Counted from the stretch's first letter, positions 11,890 to 23,738 are shown. The stretch is 64,000 nt of DNA from Phlebotomus papatasi (GCF_024763615.1 NC_077223.1:3596001-3660000); one strand, 5' to 3'. Notes: generated by a model not told the origin, from the sequence alone. Numbers and translations are program-made.

Positions 11890-13446
11890 AATTTTTGTGT
11901 AGTTTTGTGGAATTTCAAGATGGTAGAGCGTTTGAATTGCAGTTTCATGCAGTTTCATGACTTTGAAAATGCAATTCATTGATATTTTTTAATGAAATCT
12001 CTTTTCTTAATGATATAACGCAAATACAGGTTGTCTTCATTGATTTGTTTAATAGAATTATTTTTCATTTAAATTGCCAGAAATCTCATGTGACTCTCAT
12101 GAGAGCTGAAATAGCAATGTCATGGCTACAGAATCGCATTTGCGAAAAAGCTCTCCTGAGATTCGAACACAATTTGTCATATGGCATAGCCAGAATTGTT
12201 CAAAATTCCCCTACAGGAATATTTATGAGCGTCATGGCTTTCTTTTGTTTTCGCTCGAGAGGCTTCGAAATTCGAATAGGAAGTATTTCAGCCATCACGC
12301 GGACGAAACTAGAAGTATAAATGACTTTTCTTTGTCTTTCGATCCCGATCTTCGAATTTTTCTTGGGAAAACTTCGGCTGTAAATACTCGGATTTTCAAT
12401 TTAATTTCGAAACGTTGTAAAGAGATATGTCTCTTGACAATGAATATAAATTTATAAAGAAGAAGATTATGAGGAAAATGAAAAAGAAGATGAAAGAAAT
12501 TATTATTAGCTCTGGAAAAGGTATTTCTTAGGTCTTTGTACAAATGTCCAGAAAAGCGGTACCAATCAATTATAACTCGAAATACAAGTTATGAGTCGAT
12601 ATGTATTAAATTTTTTTTTGAATATTGAATATGTTACTGCTAAGCTATTTTGGATAATCTGCCAAATGATTTAAAACCAGTCTACCGATAATTAAAAAAA
12701 TATTGAGCAACCCCTAAATTAAAATAAAATTAATAAGTTTTAGAGTAACTACTCATTAAATTACGGAAATTTAGAAACTCTTTAATGATAGTACTTAATT
12801 TTTGTTTCTTTAATTGTTAAATTATTGTATAATTTATGTATTACTCATTATGCAATTAAAATAAAATTATGCACTAATAAATTGAAATATGATAATCACA
12901 TCTTTATGAGTGATATAGCATTTAATTTAATTTCTATATTAAAAATTAATATACTACAATAATATAGACAGTAAATACATAATATCGTTGACAGGTTTAA
13001 AAAAAAACAATATTTTAAATATAGTGCCTCGTTATTATGCAATACAATAGCCTTATCGGGGTTGCAATAGGATTTTTTGTCATAAAAATCAAAAAAAAAT
13101 TTCAAGCTCACATCATCACTGTGTGACTGTTTGTGAGCAAACATCAAAAGTAAGCATTGTCCATATGTAATTAAATATTTATTCTCATAAAATATTTTAT
13201 TGCCATTGCGTTTTCTCATTGGGCAGAGCTTTAAAGGCATATTCAAAGCATTTAATGTATTAGCGAATCAGACAACGAGATATGATTAACATACTTGATG
13301 GTATTAAATATTTATTTACATTGACAATACAGTATAACTACAATGGTATCAATGCACAAATATTTTAAATACTATTGGATTCATCTCTTCAAAAAAAAAG
13401 TGTTCCAACTCCACTTAGCACAGTTTCATTTTAAAAAGAGGATTTA
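11890..13446. other. Non-genic DNA with repeat fragments
   Basis: It contains the inverted, diverged relative of the 10145 repeat at about 12040-12215. From about 12540 to 13400 it is very AT-rich with no open frame that looks coding. I see no RNA gene. Confidence 0.5.
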
Positions 13447-13776
13447 CAGTAGAGTCTCGCTATAGGCCATCGCTCTATAGTCCACAATTTATCGACCGTT
13501 GATTTCAAAACACTGATTTTAAGTTAGGTTATGTTTTTTTAGTATGCAACATGCATAATTATTTTAATATTTTTGGCAAACTTTATTAAGTAGTTGTGAT
13601 AATTGTGATCCACAATGAAGGGAGCAAGGACAAGTACCACAATTGCAAAGAAAGTGGAAGCCGTCGAGCAATTTCAATACTAAAAATCGTTGATAATTTT
13701 AAAAAATTACATGGACTATAGTGCGACCCAAGTGTCAAATTTGAAACCAAATATGGACTATAGCGATACTCTACTG
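13447..13776 (+). mobile_element. pogo/Tigger-like MITE, copy P2
   Basis: The ends are CAGTAGAGTCTCGCTATAGG and GCGATACTCTACTG, with TA on both sides (13445-13446 and 13777-13778). The remnant start frame is on the plus strand: ATG at 13615, reading MKGARTSTTIAKKVEAVEQF and two more residues before TAA at 13681-13683. The orientation is opposite to P1 and P3. Confidence 0.88.
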
Positions 13777-14280
13777 TATCAATCTATTGAACCAGAAATG
13801 CCAGAAATAGATTCATTTGAAAGGTTTTGAATTCTCAGACAAGTCTTCAACCAATTATGAACTGGTAAACCATTTTTAAACCTGTAAGGGAAATCTGTAA
13901 CAGTATGACAAAGTCATAGGCAAATATGACAAAATCATAGATAAATTCGGAAGAACCAATCGAAAATCCGATTCATGAGTTACTAAGTTAGTCAACCTAA
14001 GATAAAAACACATTCCTGGAGGGAAATTCTGTAACGCTCTAGCAATGCCATATGACAAAATGAGTTCGAATCTTATACGGGCTTCAGACCTAAGACTTAG
14101 CTATCTGTCTTAACTCCTCTAATTCCTTACCAAGCACAATTTTTTAGAAAATATTTGTTTAGGATTGGATTATAGGGGCAAATAATTCATTAGATTTTGA
14201 AAAATCAATAAAATTGCTCGTTATTTAGATTTTTGAGACCTTCTGGAACTGGACTAAACCTCCAGTCTGAAGCCGGCATT

Positions 14281-14575
14281 AGGAGAGCTTTTTCGAAAAT
14301 GCGATTCTGTAGCCGTGACATTGCCATTTCAGCTCACGTGGCATTGTCAGAAGTCACATATTTGAGATTTCTGGCAATTAAAATGACAATGAATTTTGTT
14401 AAACAAATCAACCAAGACGTATACTGTATTTTCATAAAATACTCAAGTAAAGGGATTTCATTAAAAATCCAATGAATTGCATTTTCGAACTCATATGACA
14501 AAAAAAGCTCGAATGGCATTGTCAGGTTTCGAACTCATGCGTGACAATGCCACGAAAATTACAGAATTCCCTATT
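14281..14575. repeat. Dispersed repeat, copy 2
   Basis: This copy is nearly identical to 10145-10450 (see that entry). Just upstream at 14030-14070 and downstream at 14740-14785 are fragments sharing CATATGACA and ACAGAATTCCCC words. This suggests a once larger element whose borders I cannot define. Confidence 0.7.
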
Positions 14576-14789
14576 GGTTTTGCTAAATGTCTTAAGGTTA
14601 CCAACCTTTACACTGGCAATCACCGGCGATACCCCCCTAAAATCAATTGCGCCAGTTCATTCGTTGAGAGAATTCATAGAACTCTTTCCAATGGCCATTT
14701 GATGCTCACTGGGCTTGAATGTTATTCTGCTTATGATTTTACGAAAATTTGTCATATGACATTGTCATATTGTTACAGAATTCCCCTAC

Positions 14790-15740
14790 TGAATTCAATT
14801 GTATCACTAAACTTAAATCAATTGTGAATCGGTGAATTGGTAGAAGTCTCAAAATCGCTAAAAATCGAAATCATGCGCTTGATCCTTTCCCCTTGTCCCA
14901 CTTCTAAGCAAAATTTTCTTCGAAACAATTACACATGTTGGAGGAATTCAAGGTGGGAAACTTACTCCCCCATTGATGTTTGATTAATAAATAAATATCA
15001 AATATCAATTGATATAATCCCATTAGGTGAACTAGTACGGCAAACTTAGGTAAACTACTTCAATTTGCAGTCCAACAATTGCTTAATCAATTATTCAATT
15101 CACAAAATCTCAATCAAACCATTTATAAATATCTAAGATTAATGACAAATTCTAAAATTCTTCTCCTAAGTGAATTAATTATGAAAGTTTTCCCAAGTTC
15201 AAATAACTCAATCACTCAAAGATTGATTAAATTTCCCAACATTCGTTGCAAATTGATGGATTAATTGAAAATTCTCATCCCACATTCGTATGAAAATGTA
15301 ATTATTTTTCATTGACATTCTTCAGCATTTGGGTTACTTTAAGGTCGCCCACAAACTTAAATTCCAAAGAAGTTGAAAAAAAAATGTTGGTGAAAAATCT
15401 CATGTGAGAAAGAAAGTAAATGTTCGAGAATTTTTGTGCGTAGGTGTTTTACTTGAGCTTCAGCTGTTATGCTTTTGTGTCTTTTTATCTGCTGCAGAAG
15501 TACTCTTCTTGACTCTTGAGATATGTTATTACTATGCTAAACTGAAAAATCACAGAGAATATTCTTTGGAAGTAAGGATATGGAAAAATTTAAGAATTTT
15601 CTTGGGATGGTGTTGCCCCTTTTTTCCCATACAAATATATACACTTCTATCCCACCTTTCACAGGTTACAATTCCCTCCTGGGAATTTTCACAGCAGAGT
15701 TTATCTCCTTTTCCCAGTTCCAACTTCACTTAATCCAGAG
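14790..15740. other. Non-genic DNA
   Basis: No supported gene is present. The frames at 15079-15264 and 15404-15733 lack domains and follow no codon bias that I can see. Confidence 0.45.
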
Positions 15741-15749
15741 TTTACTTTT

Positions 15750-16210
15750 TTTATGTTACTTTGAGCGGTATCAAGAGAACTTTCACCACAGACACTTATT
15801 CTTTTGGCTCTTTTGCACAAAATCACTGCATTCTTTTTTTTCATACAAGATTTGGGCTCCTGAATGATTGGATTTTCACGTCATTGCGACACTCCAAAAC
15901 GCACCCGGAAAAACTGTTTTTTTTTCGCGATGATCTGACCGTCACTGTGCACTTGTCACTTGCAACTGGGCACCCGATCCATCTATCGTCACCTTCGGCA
16001 CCCAGACTCCTCCGAACCAGAACTCTCTTCAAGCTCCAGCGAGAAATTCCACCAACACGTACACACAATCACGTTGTTTCAGCAGAAGTGGGATCGAACC
16101 TCTGTTTTTGCCACTATATGGTCGAAGGCCCTTATCTCGCTCCCACTGCCACAGAGTTATCAGAATTGAGAACGAGACGACTTGATTTAACCCAAGTATG
16201 ACCAAAGAGA
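15750..16210 (-). promoter_or_regulatory. Possible promoter / 5' UTR exon facing left
   Basis: This island is less AT-rich than its surroundings. On the minus strand from about 16080 to 15750 it reads like a fly 5' leader: short GTG/AAAGTG-rich runs and few ATGs, with no conserved frame. No coding exon is visible to the left within the window, so the gene body would have to lie beyond position 1 or after a very long intron. Several overlapping frames (16201-15761 on both strands) are open over the island, but their translations resemble no protein I know. This is a weak inference. Confidence 0.25.
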
Positions 16211-17352
16211 CCGGCGTAATTTTTACACTTTATCACCCCAAACCCATGTCAAATGTCATAGTCCAGTCATAAAATCCCAATCACACTTCATTCACCAATT
16301 CCCTGACTATTATTGCTAGTTACACCACATCAAAATTCAACAAGAAAACTCAATGGAAACTCAGTGTTGACTTTAGAAGTAGGGAAATGCCACAAAAGAA
16401 GGGAAAACTGAGGACACAGTCAATATACCGATGTTACAAATGCGCTTGTGAATTTTCCATAAAACTGCGTCGGCGCCAAAATTTCCTACTACCGTGTACA
16501 CACCTAAAATACTCCAGAATCTCCTTCCAACCCCCGCACAGATTTTTTTTACCGATTTATCCCTACTTTTAGTGCCTTCAGCGCAACACTAGAAGAAAAT
16601 CTAAAAATCTACCCACTTTTACATACAATATCCTTGGAAAGTTGCTTGATTTTTGGCGGGAATTTATCATAACCACCAATAAAGAACACTTTTCACAATT
16701 TAAATCACCTCTAAAAGGACAAAAAGAATCATACAAGACCACTTCGTATTTTCCCGCCAAATCTCTCCCGCCTTGGTAATTTGCAAAATAAGAAATTTAG
16801 CAGAACCTGCAGACATTCAGCAGGAATTTAAAGGGGTGCGCAAGCGAAAGTTGGCGAGCCTGATTTAAAGTTCTCTACTTAGCTTAAGGTAGAAACACAT
16901 TAACATTAAAGAGTCTATGATTCTATGTTGTAATATAGCATGATATGGAACTTTGTGAACCTAAATCACTTCTAAATTGAAAAGGCGACAGAGCCCCCCT
17001 ACCTCCACAATGCACCCTTGTGGCTACTATAGCCGCAACTACGCGTTTTGATGCGCAAATATGGTAGAAATATTGGATATGGCATTTTTACCATTAAGCC
17101 CTATACTTCGGGAGAACTACGCATACGCGTTAGCATGACAACAATTCTTGTGGACAAGAGAGAAGAGGAACTTAAAAATTGCCCTTTTAGACCCATGTAA
17201 TTTATTGCCTGTGGTACCATAATCACAATTCATGATGAATCGCGTTCTATGTGAATGGGAAACTCCTGTGTAATGAATTCTGACATTGTGAGTTTATCAT
17301 GTGATAAATTCACAGATATACGATCGTCTTATTTAAAGTGTTTCAAAATACT
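16210..17352. other. Non-genic DNA
   Basis: I could support no gene, RNA or element here. The frames at 16387-16572 and 16578-16760 are short and show no domain. Confidence 0.45.
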
Positions 17353-17905
17353 TTAACACTAAACCTACCGAGCCTGGTCAAATTGACCTTTTGGACATAT
17401 TTCTAATTTACGTAGACTTAAACGTTCAATTGCCACCACCTAAATACATGACTTTTCTTAATACAGTAGAGTCTCGCTATAGTCCATATTTGGTTTCAAA
17501 TTTGACACTTGGGTCGCACTATAGTCCATGTAATTTTTTAAAATTATCAACGATTTTTAGTATTGAAATTACTCGACGGCTTCCACTTTCTTTGCGATTG
17601 TGGTACTTGTCCTTGCTCTCTTCATTGTGGATCACAATTATCACAACTACTTAATAAAGTTTGCCAAAAATATTAAAATAATTATGCATGTCGCATACTA
17701 AAAAACATAACCTAACTTAAAATCAGTGTTTTGAAATCAACGGTCGATAAATTGTGGACTATAGAGCGATGGCCTATAGCGAGACTCTACTGTATTTCCA
17801 TGTGATATAATTTTTGACTATTTGTTTTTTATTTTGCTTTGTCTTTTTCGTGAAACTTTTTTCATGTGCTCTAACGACCACGAACGGTCAATTTGACCGA
17901 TATTG
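17353..17905. mobile_element. Degenerate piggyBac-like MITE interrupted by copy P3
   Basis: The left end, TTAACACTAAACCTACC followed by a GGTCAAATTGACC palindrome, matches the intact 55499-55740 element. On the far side of P3 an AACGGTCAATTTGACCG block (17884-17900) looks like the matching right part. A clean right TTAA is missing. The nested P3 copy shows that this element is older than P3. Confidence 0.5.
17464..17792 (-). mobile_element. pogo/Tigger-like MITE, copy P3
   Basis: This 329-bp copy with TA flanks has ends CAGTAGAGTCTCGCTATAG and CTATAGCGAGACTCTACTG, a perfect 19-base pair. On the minus strand ATG at 17625 opens MKRARTSTTIAKKVEAVE, where an in-frame TAA replaces the Gln codon found in P1, P2 and P4. 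Confidence 0.88.
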
Positions 17906-18595
17906 AAATAGGTAATCACAGACTATATACTATCACCTACTTTCAGTCTTGGATGTTTTAGAGAGGCTCCTAGAGTCCATTTCATCCATTTACAGCAAAG
18001 ACAACCAAGCCCTCCTTTCCCCAGATGGTAAAAAATCGGGCAGAAGGGAAGAATTTCTTCTGATTTATTTTTTAAACAAAGTAATAGAGCTAGCGGAGCT
18101 AGCCACTTAGAATGTTCTGACAACCCCCGCCCCCCAAAGTTAATGCAAAGAATCTAAAATACCATATGAATTTTCTTCTCCAGAAACCACTCTTTTGGAA
18201 ATATCTCAAAAACTAATTCATCGATTCCTTTCATTTTTTGATATATTTTAGAGGTAGTCGAGGCAGGCCCTCAGACAAAAATATTCTCTGAAAATTCTTT
18301 CTTGCAGTTTTCAAGGTCAGTATTTTCAAACTATTTTAGTTGTTTTATAACATTCTAAAACTGAATAAAAGTGCTTTAGGCTAATGTAAAATTTCTAGAT
18401 CTCTCAAAATAAATGAAATAAATGAAAATTTTGTCCAAATCCATCAAAATATCTAATCTCCTAACCAAATTGACTACTGACCTTGAAAATACCCGGAAAG
18501 AATTTTCGGAGAATATTTTTGTCTGAGGCAGATTCTTCCAACATGGGGTACAACGACAATATAACAAATGAGGCACTCAGAGAAGAAGTGAACTA

Positions 18596-19121
18596 CAGTC
18601 GAGTTCCTCAAATTTGAACGACGCTTGAGTTCAAAATGTAAAATTTGAGATTATGTGAAGTAATTTTTGCGTGAAGTCTGAATTAGAACTATTTTTCTCT
18701 GATGTTTCTTCAATATTATCGTATTATATTAACTTTCGCATCAAATTCCATATATTTCACAACAAATTGCATTGATATATTCTCAAAAGTTATTTTCCTT
18801 AATTTAGGGAAAGTGCATTTTGTAGTGTATTGAGATAGATGTATATAGATAAAAGAAATAGGAAGTCAGGTCAGGTTTTGCATAGTGAAGTCAGTCTAAT
18901 AAACGCACGCATTGAAGTCACATCAAGTTATAATAAAGTCTTGTAAATAGTCTATAAGTCTTTTTATTAAAGTCGTATTTCTTCGCCATATAATTGCCAA
19001 AGTCAAAGCTATTATAAATTTCTCGTGAATTCCGTTACGTTTTTGAAAATTTTGTTCAAATTTGAGGAGTGAGAAATGTCATCTACACCCCCCAAATGTT
19101 CAAATTTGAGGAACTCTACTG
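18596..19121. mobile_element. TA MITE, TTCCTCAAATTTGAACG family, copy 1
   Basis: The inverted ends CAGTCGAGTTCCTCAAATTT and AAATTTGAGGAACTCTACTG are bordered by TA. Compared with the 315-bp copy at 49531-49845, this one carries about 210 extra bases (roughly 18825-19030) rich in GAAGTC words. Either this copy gained an insertion or the other lost a segment. It has the same CAGT-TA terminal style as the pogo-like family. Confidence 0.8.
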
Positions 19122-19188
19122 TATCTTCAATAGCGACTCCACAAAACACGGAATTTCGACCTGGTTCTTCTCCTCCTTTATTTTCTAG

Positions 19189-19223
19189 CCAACGTTTCGG
19201 AGCTGAATGGCTCCTTTTTCAGG
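19189..19223 (-). other. Hammerhead-like core motif (relic)
   Basis: On the minus strand the order CCTGAAAAAGGAGC, CATTC, AGCTCCGAAAC, GTTGGC follows the layout CUGANGA - stem II hairpin - GAAA of hammerhead ribozymes, with a five-base-pair stem II. The CUGANGA box has A where the conserved G should be, and stems I and III are not convincing. Hammerhead cores of this sort occur in Penelope-like elements and related retroelements. I see no reverse transcriptase nearby. Confidence 0.3.
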
Positions 19224-19359
19224 TATGAAAATTGGTGGGAAAAGGGTGTCAGGGAATTCTTTCACTATTACTTTTACATATATGGACGATGTGCACATGA
19301 AGGTGGTCAGACTGGGAATTTATTCCCAGTGATATAGAAACCTTTCAAAGCTTATCTTA

Positions 19360-19599
19360 CACGGTAAAAACTTTTGAATTCGTTACTAATATTAGGTATC
19401 CTTTTGTTCCTCCTAGAAGGTACAAATTTGTTCCAAAAATTTTCGGTGTCCGTGGACGAGCTACATTTTGAAAGAAATTCGTTAATAATATTGGGTATCT
19501 CTTTGAGTCTCGTGAAATGAACAAGATTGTGCCAAAAATGATGGTGTCCGTGGACGAGCTAATTTTTAGAACAAATATGTGCAGAAATTTTTTACCGTG
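19360..19599. mobile_element. 240-bp TA MITE, CACGGTAAAAA family
   Basis: The left end CACGGTAAAAACTTTTG and the right end TTTTTTACCGTG are flanked by TA (19358-19359 and 19600-19601). The interior repeats a TTTTCGGTGTCCGTGGACGA-like word twice. The same GGTGTCCGTG and TTTGTTCC words recur in PTIP intron 5 at about 34975-35347, indicating a second, diverged copy. Confidence 0.75.
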
Positions 19600-19604
19600 T
19601 AATT

Positions 19605-20076
19605 GGTTCGGAAATACCTTCTCAAGAGCGGTTTCTCTTTTTAATCTTGAAAACCTTTTGGCGTACATGGACATAATGAAATGACAGGAGAAAGAACAAG
19701 AGACTACAAGTCAATATCTCTAACTGTTTCGTCTATATAAAAATAATTCCGCATTTTTACAAAAATATAACAAAATAAGAGAATTTTTTGCATGAAAACA
19801 ACGGTGAAAACATATTCTTAAAAAACATAAAGAAATTTTGTCATTTTTTTCATTTATGATTTGCCCCTCGACCAAGAAATAACTAAGAAAAACCTAGCCC
19901 AAGAGCGAATAATTGCGACGCAGATTTGATGTGCTTCAACCTTAAAATGCGTTTTTTTTTTTAGAAAAATCTCAGATAATGCCTTTCCACTCAATGGATC
20001 AATGATTCTTTTTTTAGCCATGGGAAAATGCTGTGAAGTGGGGTCTAAAAATAGCCATCATTCTGCCAACACCTAT
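19605..20076. other. NAXD 3' flank
   Basis: This is AT-rich and non-coding. It adjoins the 3' end of NAXD, and I see nothing else in it. Confidence 0.4.
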
Positions 20077-20082
20077 TTTATT
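20077..20082 (-). terminator. Poly(A) signal of NAXD
   Basis: There is an AATAAA on the minus strand 48 bases past the NAXD stop codon. Confidence 0.6.
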
Positions 20083-20129
20083 TGATACAAAGGGAATATA
20101 AACATCAATAAAATGCCATGGAATATCCT

Positions 20130-21110
20130 TTAGAAATGCTCAAAATGCTTCCGAAAGATCTTTGGTATTTGTTCTATCATATCACAGCACAGGGTGCCCC
20201 GGCCCTTTTCCCTGAAAGCCTCCTCATTGCAGTGCTTTGTGAGGATGCTGGCAGCGAAGCAAGCCACAAGTGCCGGATTAGTCTCTTGTTTGCAATTGAG
20301 GGCCCAGCAATAGAATGTGGCCAGGGCCCCTGATAGGAGATCCCCTTGGCCACCACAGCGTCTAGCTGAGCCTCCTGGTGGTACATAATACACCTGATTG
20401 GTCAGGGTGACATCGTAGATCTTGTCACTGAGTCCTTTTTCCAGGACAGTCACCTCCTTGCCAATGATCTCTCTCAGGTCATTGAGGCTCTTGGTCTCTC
20501 CGAACAACCGACGATATTCTACGGCATTTGGAGTGAGGATAGCTCCACTGAGATCCCGTGCCAGGGAAAAATCCAGGGTTAAGAGATGCAGAGCATCTGC
20601 GTCCAGGATCACTTTAATGCCACTGTGACGGCAGTGCTTGAGGAGAGCTGCAACATTCTCCAGAACTGCATGTTCTCTACCCAAGCCAGGACCCACCACA
20701 AGGACATGAAGCCTATCCAGCCACTTCTCCATCTTCTCCATGGCACAATGATCATCCAGCACCGGATGGACAATTAAGTCTGGGCTGTAGGATTTGATGA
20801 CCATGGCGGCGGATTGGCAACAGAAGACATGCACAAGATCAGCTCCTACACGAAGAGCACTAATCCCAGCAAAATACGGTGCTCCTGTGTACTCCACGGA
20901 TCCTCCAACAATACCAATCCTGCCGGCTTGTCCCTTATGGAGATTCGTCTCCAAACGAGGCACCACAGCTCTGGCCCTCTCCAATAAATCCCCGTAAACA
21001 CTATCACTCATCCCTGCACTATTCCTGCGTGCCATGGCCTGTATACTCCTGCACACCCTTCCAGATGCTAACAGAAATCCAGCCCGTTTTGACAGCACCG
21101 CAAAAGGCAT
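20130..21110 (-). CDS. NAXD: ATP-dependent (S)-NAD(P)H-hydrate dehydratase
   Basis: This is the metabolite-repair enzyme that dehydrates NADHX/NADPHX back to NAD(P)H using ATP. It is a single 326-aa exon, close to the usual animal length. The carbohydrate-kinase-like (YjeF C-terminal) fold is visible: GRIGIVGGSVEYTGAPYFAG at about residues 62-81, VVGPGLGRE, ILDADALHLL, LTPNAVEYRRLF and the late CGGQGDLLSG loop, whose Asp is the expected catalytic base. The first 29 residues are Arg/Ala/Ser-rich with no acidic residue, consistent with a mitochondrial targeting peptide. A start at Met26 or Met34 would give a cytosolic form; dual targeting is known for this family. It diverges from TSEN34, and the short intergene is split by the 21187-23738 foldback. 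There are no introns. Confidence 0.95.
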   Translation of the reverse strand: MPFAVLSKRAGFLLASGRVCRSIQAMARRNSAGMSDSVYGDLLERARAVVPRLETNLHKGQAGRIGIVGGSVEYTGAPYFAGISALRVGADLVHVFCCQSAAMVIKSYSPDLIVHPVLDDHCAMEKMEKWLDRLHVLVVGPGLGREHAVLENVAALLKHCRHSGIKVILDADALHLLTLDFSLARDLSGAILTPNAVEYRRLFGETKSLNDLREIIGKEVTVLEKGLSDKIYDVTLTNQVYYVPPGGSARRCGGQGDLLSGALATFYCWALNCKQETNPALVACFAASILTKHCNEEAFREKGRGTLCCDMIEQIPKIFRKHFEHF

Positions 21111-21186
21111 ATTTTTAACTCTTCCCGGATGACCAGACCAACTTAAAACGTATCTACCCTACCTCTACTTTAGCGATTCTTTACCA
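21111..21186. promoter_or_regulatory. NAXD side of a formerly short divergent promoter
   Basis: Only 76 bases separate the NAXD start codon from the foldback element, and 41 bases separate the element from the TSEN34 start. Without the element the two start codons would be roughly 120 bp apart, which is typical of a shared bidirectional promoter. The core promoter elements themselves are not identifiable by eye. Confidence 0.5.
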
Positions 21187-23738
21187 CCCTCCAGGACCAG
21201 TTTACAAACTGTATCGAAACTAGTTTCGAAACACCTCATGTAAAGTTTCGAAACTTTGTGGGAAAAAATGTATGGAAAAGTAAACATTTTGTACCTATGT
21301 TTGGTAAACTAGTTTCGAAACGGTTTCGAAACCTGTATGTATTTGAGTAACACTTTGACGAATTAGGAAACTATTTAGAAACTAATTTCGAAATTGTTTT
21401 ATAAATGTGTTTCGATAATGTGAACTTTAAGAACACAAACTATTCAGAAACTAATTTCGAAATTGTTTTATAAATGTGTTTCGATAATGTGAACTTTGGG
21501 AACACAAACTATTTTGAAACTAATTTCGAAATTGTTTTATAAACGTGTTTCGTTAATGTGAATTTAGGGAACACAAACTATTTTGAAACTAATTTCGAAA
21601 TTGTTTTATAAATGTGTTTCGATAATGTGAACTTTGGGAAAACAAACTATTTTGAAACTAATTTCGAAATTGTTTTATAAATGTTTTTCGATAATGTGAA
21701 CTTTGGGAAAACAAACTATTTTGAAACTAATTTCGAAATTGTTTTATAAACGTGTTTCGTTAATGTGAATTTAGGGAACACAAACTATTTTGAAACTAAT
21801 TTCTATAATGGCCTCTACACACTATCAGAAATTTCTTTAAAAAAGTAATTTTAAAGAAAATTTCCCCAATATTTGTAAGCAGAAACGTCAGAATTAAAAA
21901 AAGGCAATTTTTTGACGAAAATTGATTCTAATGTGTAGACACCATAACAATTCATAGACAAAATTTCATTGAGTTTTAAATTAAACTTTTTGTATAATTG
22001 ATAAAACAAAGTTAAGAAATTATTATCTAGCTAAGAAATCACTTGCAAATGTGTATTACAAACCAGTTTCAATATAATGTGTAAAAATTGTGTAAAAAAT
22101 GTGTATATAATAATGTGTAAAAATTGTTTCATAAACATATTTTAGTAAACATTTCTAAACAGTTTGGATATTTAATTTCGAAATGAAATACAAACTATAT
22201 TTAAAATTATAGTTCGTAAATGGTTTTGAAATCTTTAAGAAACTTAGTTTTAGTAAACTTGTTTCAAAAACATTTTTAAGTACACATTTGGATACCGTTT
22301 CGAAACTTAGTTTTCGAAAACTTGTTTCAAAAACGTTTTTAAGTACACATTTCGAAACAGTTTCGATACTTGTTTCGAAATGGAATACAAACTAAATTTA
22401 AAAATATTGTTTCCCCCAAGACTAATTTAAGTTACAAAATTTCGAAAATTCTGTATAATAAACTGTTTCATAAACATTTTCGAAACGTTTTCGAAACACT
22501 TCGGAAACAGTTTATAAAACATGTGTACTAAAACTAAGTTTCGAAACGGGTTCGAAACTGTTTGCAAACTAAATTTTTAAATATAGTTTGTATTCCATTT
22601 CGAAACAAGTATCGAAACTGTTTCGAAATGTGTACTTAAAAATGTTTATGAAACAAGTTTACGAAACTTAGGTTCAGAACGGTTTCGAAATATGTAGTTA
22701 ATTATGTTTTTGAAACTATTTTTACACATTATTTATGTTACAGATTTTTAAAGAGTTTAAAAACGTGATGAGTAAATTTATAATGAAACTGGTCCTGGTA
22801 TTATATGCTATTATTTAATCTATGTGTTAATTGGAATTTATTTGAAAACTAAATCCGAAACTGTTGCGAAATCAATTTCGAAATTGTTTTATAAATGTGT
22901 TTAGATAATGTACACTTTACCTTTACATAATCACAAATCTAATTTAAAATATAATTTAAATTAAAATCTGATTTAGAAATAGTTTGGAAACTGGTTAAAT
23001 AATTGATTTTATACATAAATATGAAATAAATATAAAGACTTACTGATTTGTAAAAGAAATCCCTGAAATCTCTAGCATATAATACCAGGACCAGTTTCAT
23101 AATAAATTTACTCATCACATTCCTAAACTCTTTAAAAATCTGTAACATAAATAATGTGTAAAAATAGTTTCATAAACATAATTAACTACACATTTCGAAA
23201 CCGTTTCGAAACTTAGTTTTCGTAAACTTGTTTCATAAACATTTTTAAGTACACATTTCGAAACAGTTTCGATACTTGTTTCGAAATGGAATACAAACTA
23301 TATTTAAAAATTTAGTTTGTAAACAGTTTCGAAACCGTTTCGAAATAGTTTTCATAAACTTGTTTCATAAACATTTTTAGGTACACATTTCGAAACAGTT
23401 TCGATACTTGTTTCGAAATGAAATACAAACTATATTTAAAAATTTAGTTTGTAAACAGTTTCGAAACCATTTCGAAACTTAGTTTTCATAAACTTGTTTC
23501 ATAAACATTTTTAGGTACACATTTCGAAACAGTTTCGATACTTGTTTCGAAATGGAATACAAACTATATTTAAAAATTTAGTTTGTAAACAGTTTCGAAA
23601 CCGTTTCGAAACTTAGTTTTAGTACACATGTTTTATAAACTGTTTCCGAAATGTTTCGAAAACGTTTCGAAAATGTTTATGAAACAGTTTATGATACAGA
23701 GTTTTCGAAATCTTGTAACCTAAAGTGGTCCTGGAGGG
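21187..23738. mobile_element. Foldback transposon-like complex rich in TTTCGAAA palindromes
   Basis: The outer ends are inverted copies: CCCTCCAGGACCA at 21187-21199 and TGGTCCTGGAGGG at 23726-23738. The interior is built from the palindrome GTTTCGAAAC and its variants. It includes about six tandem units of roughly 70 bp (21360-21800) and units of about 120-130 bp (23190-23610). A second, inward pair of TGGTCCTGG (22790-22798) and CCAGGACCA (23085-23093) sits inside a long inverted repeat (arms about 22694-22809 and 23074-23190). A small element with GGCCTCTACACACTA ends (about 21807-21950) is nested in the left part. There is no coding capacity. Foldback-type DNA transposon is the best description; the superfamily is unknown. 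Confidence 0.8.

Noticed and set aside
15404..16201. Several overlapping frames of 69-146 aa
   Set aside because: They overlap one another in different frames and strands, none shows a domain, and the region reads more like an untranslated leader.
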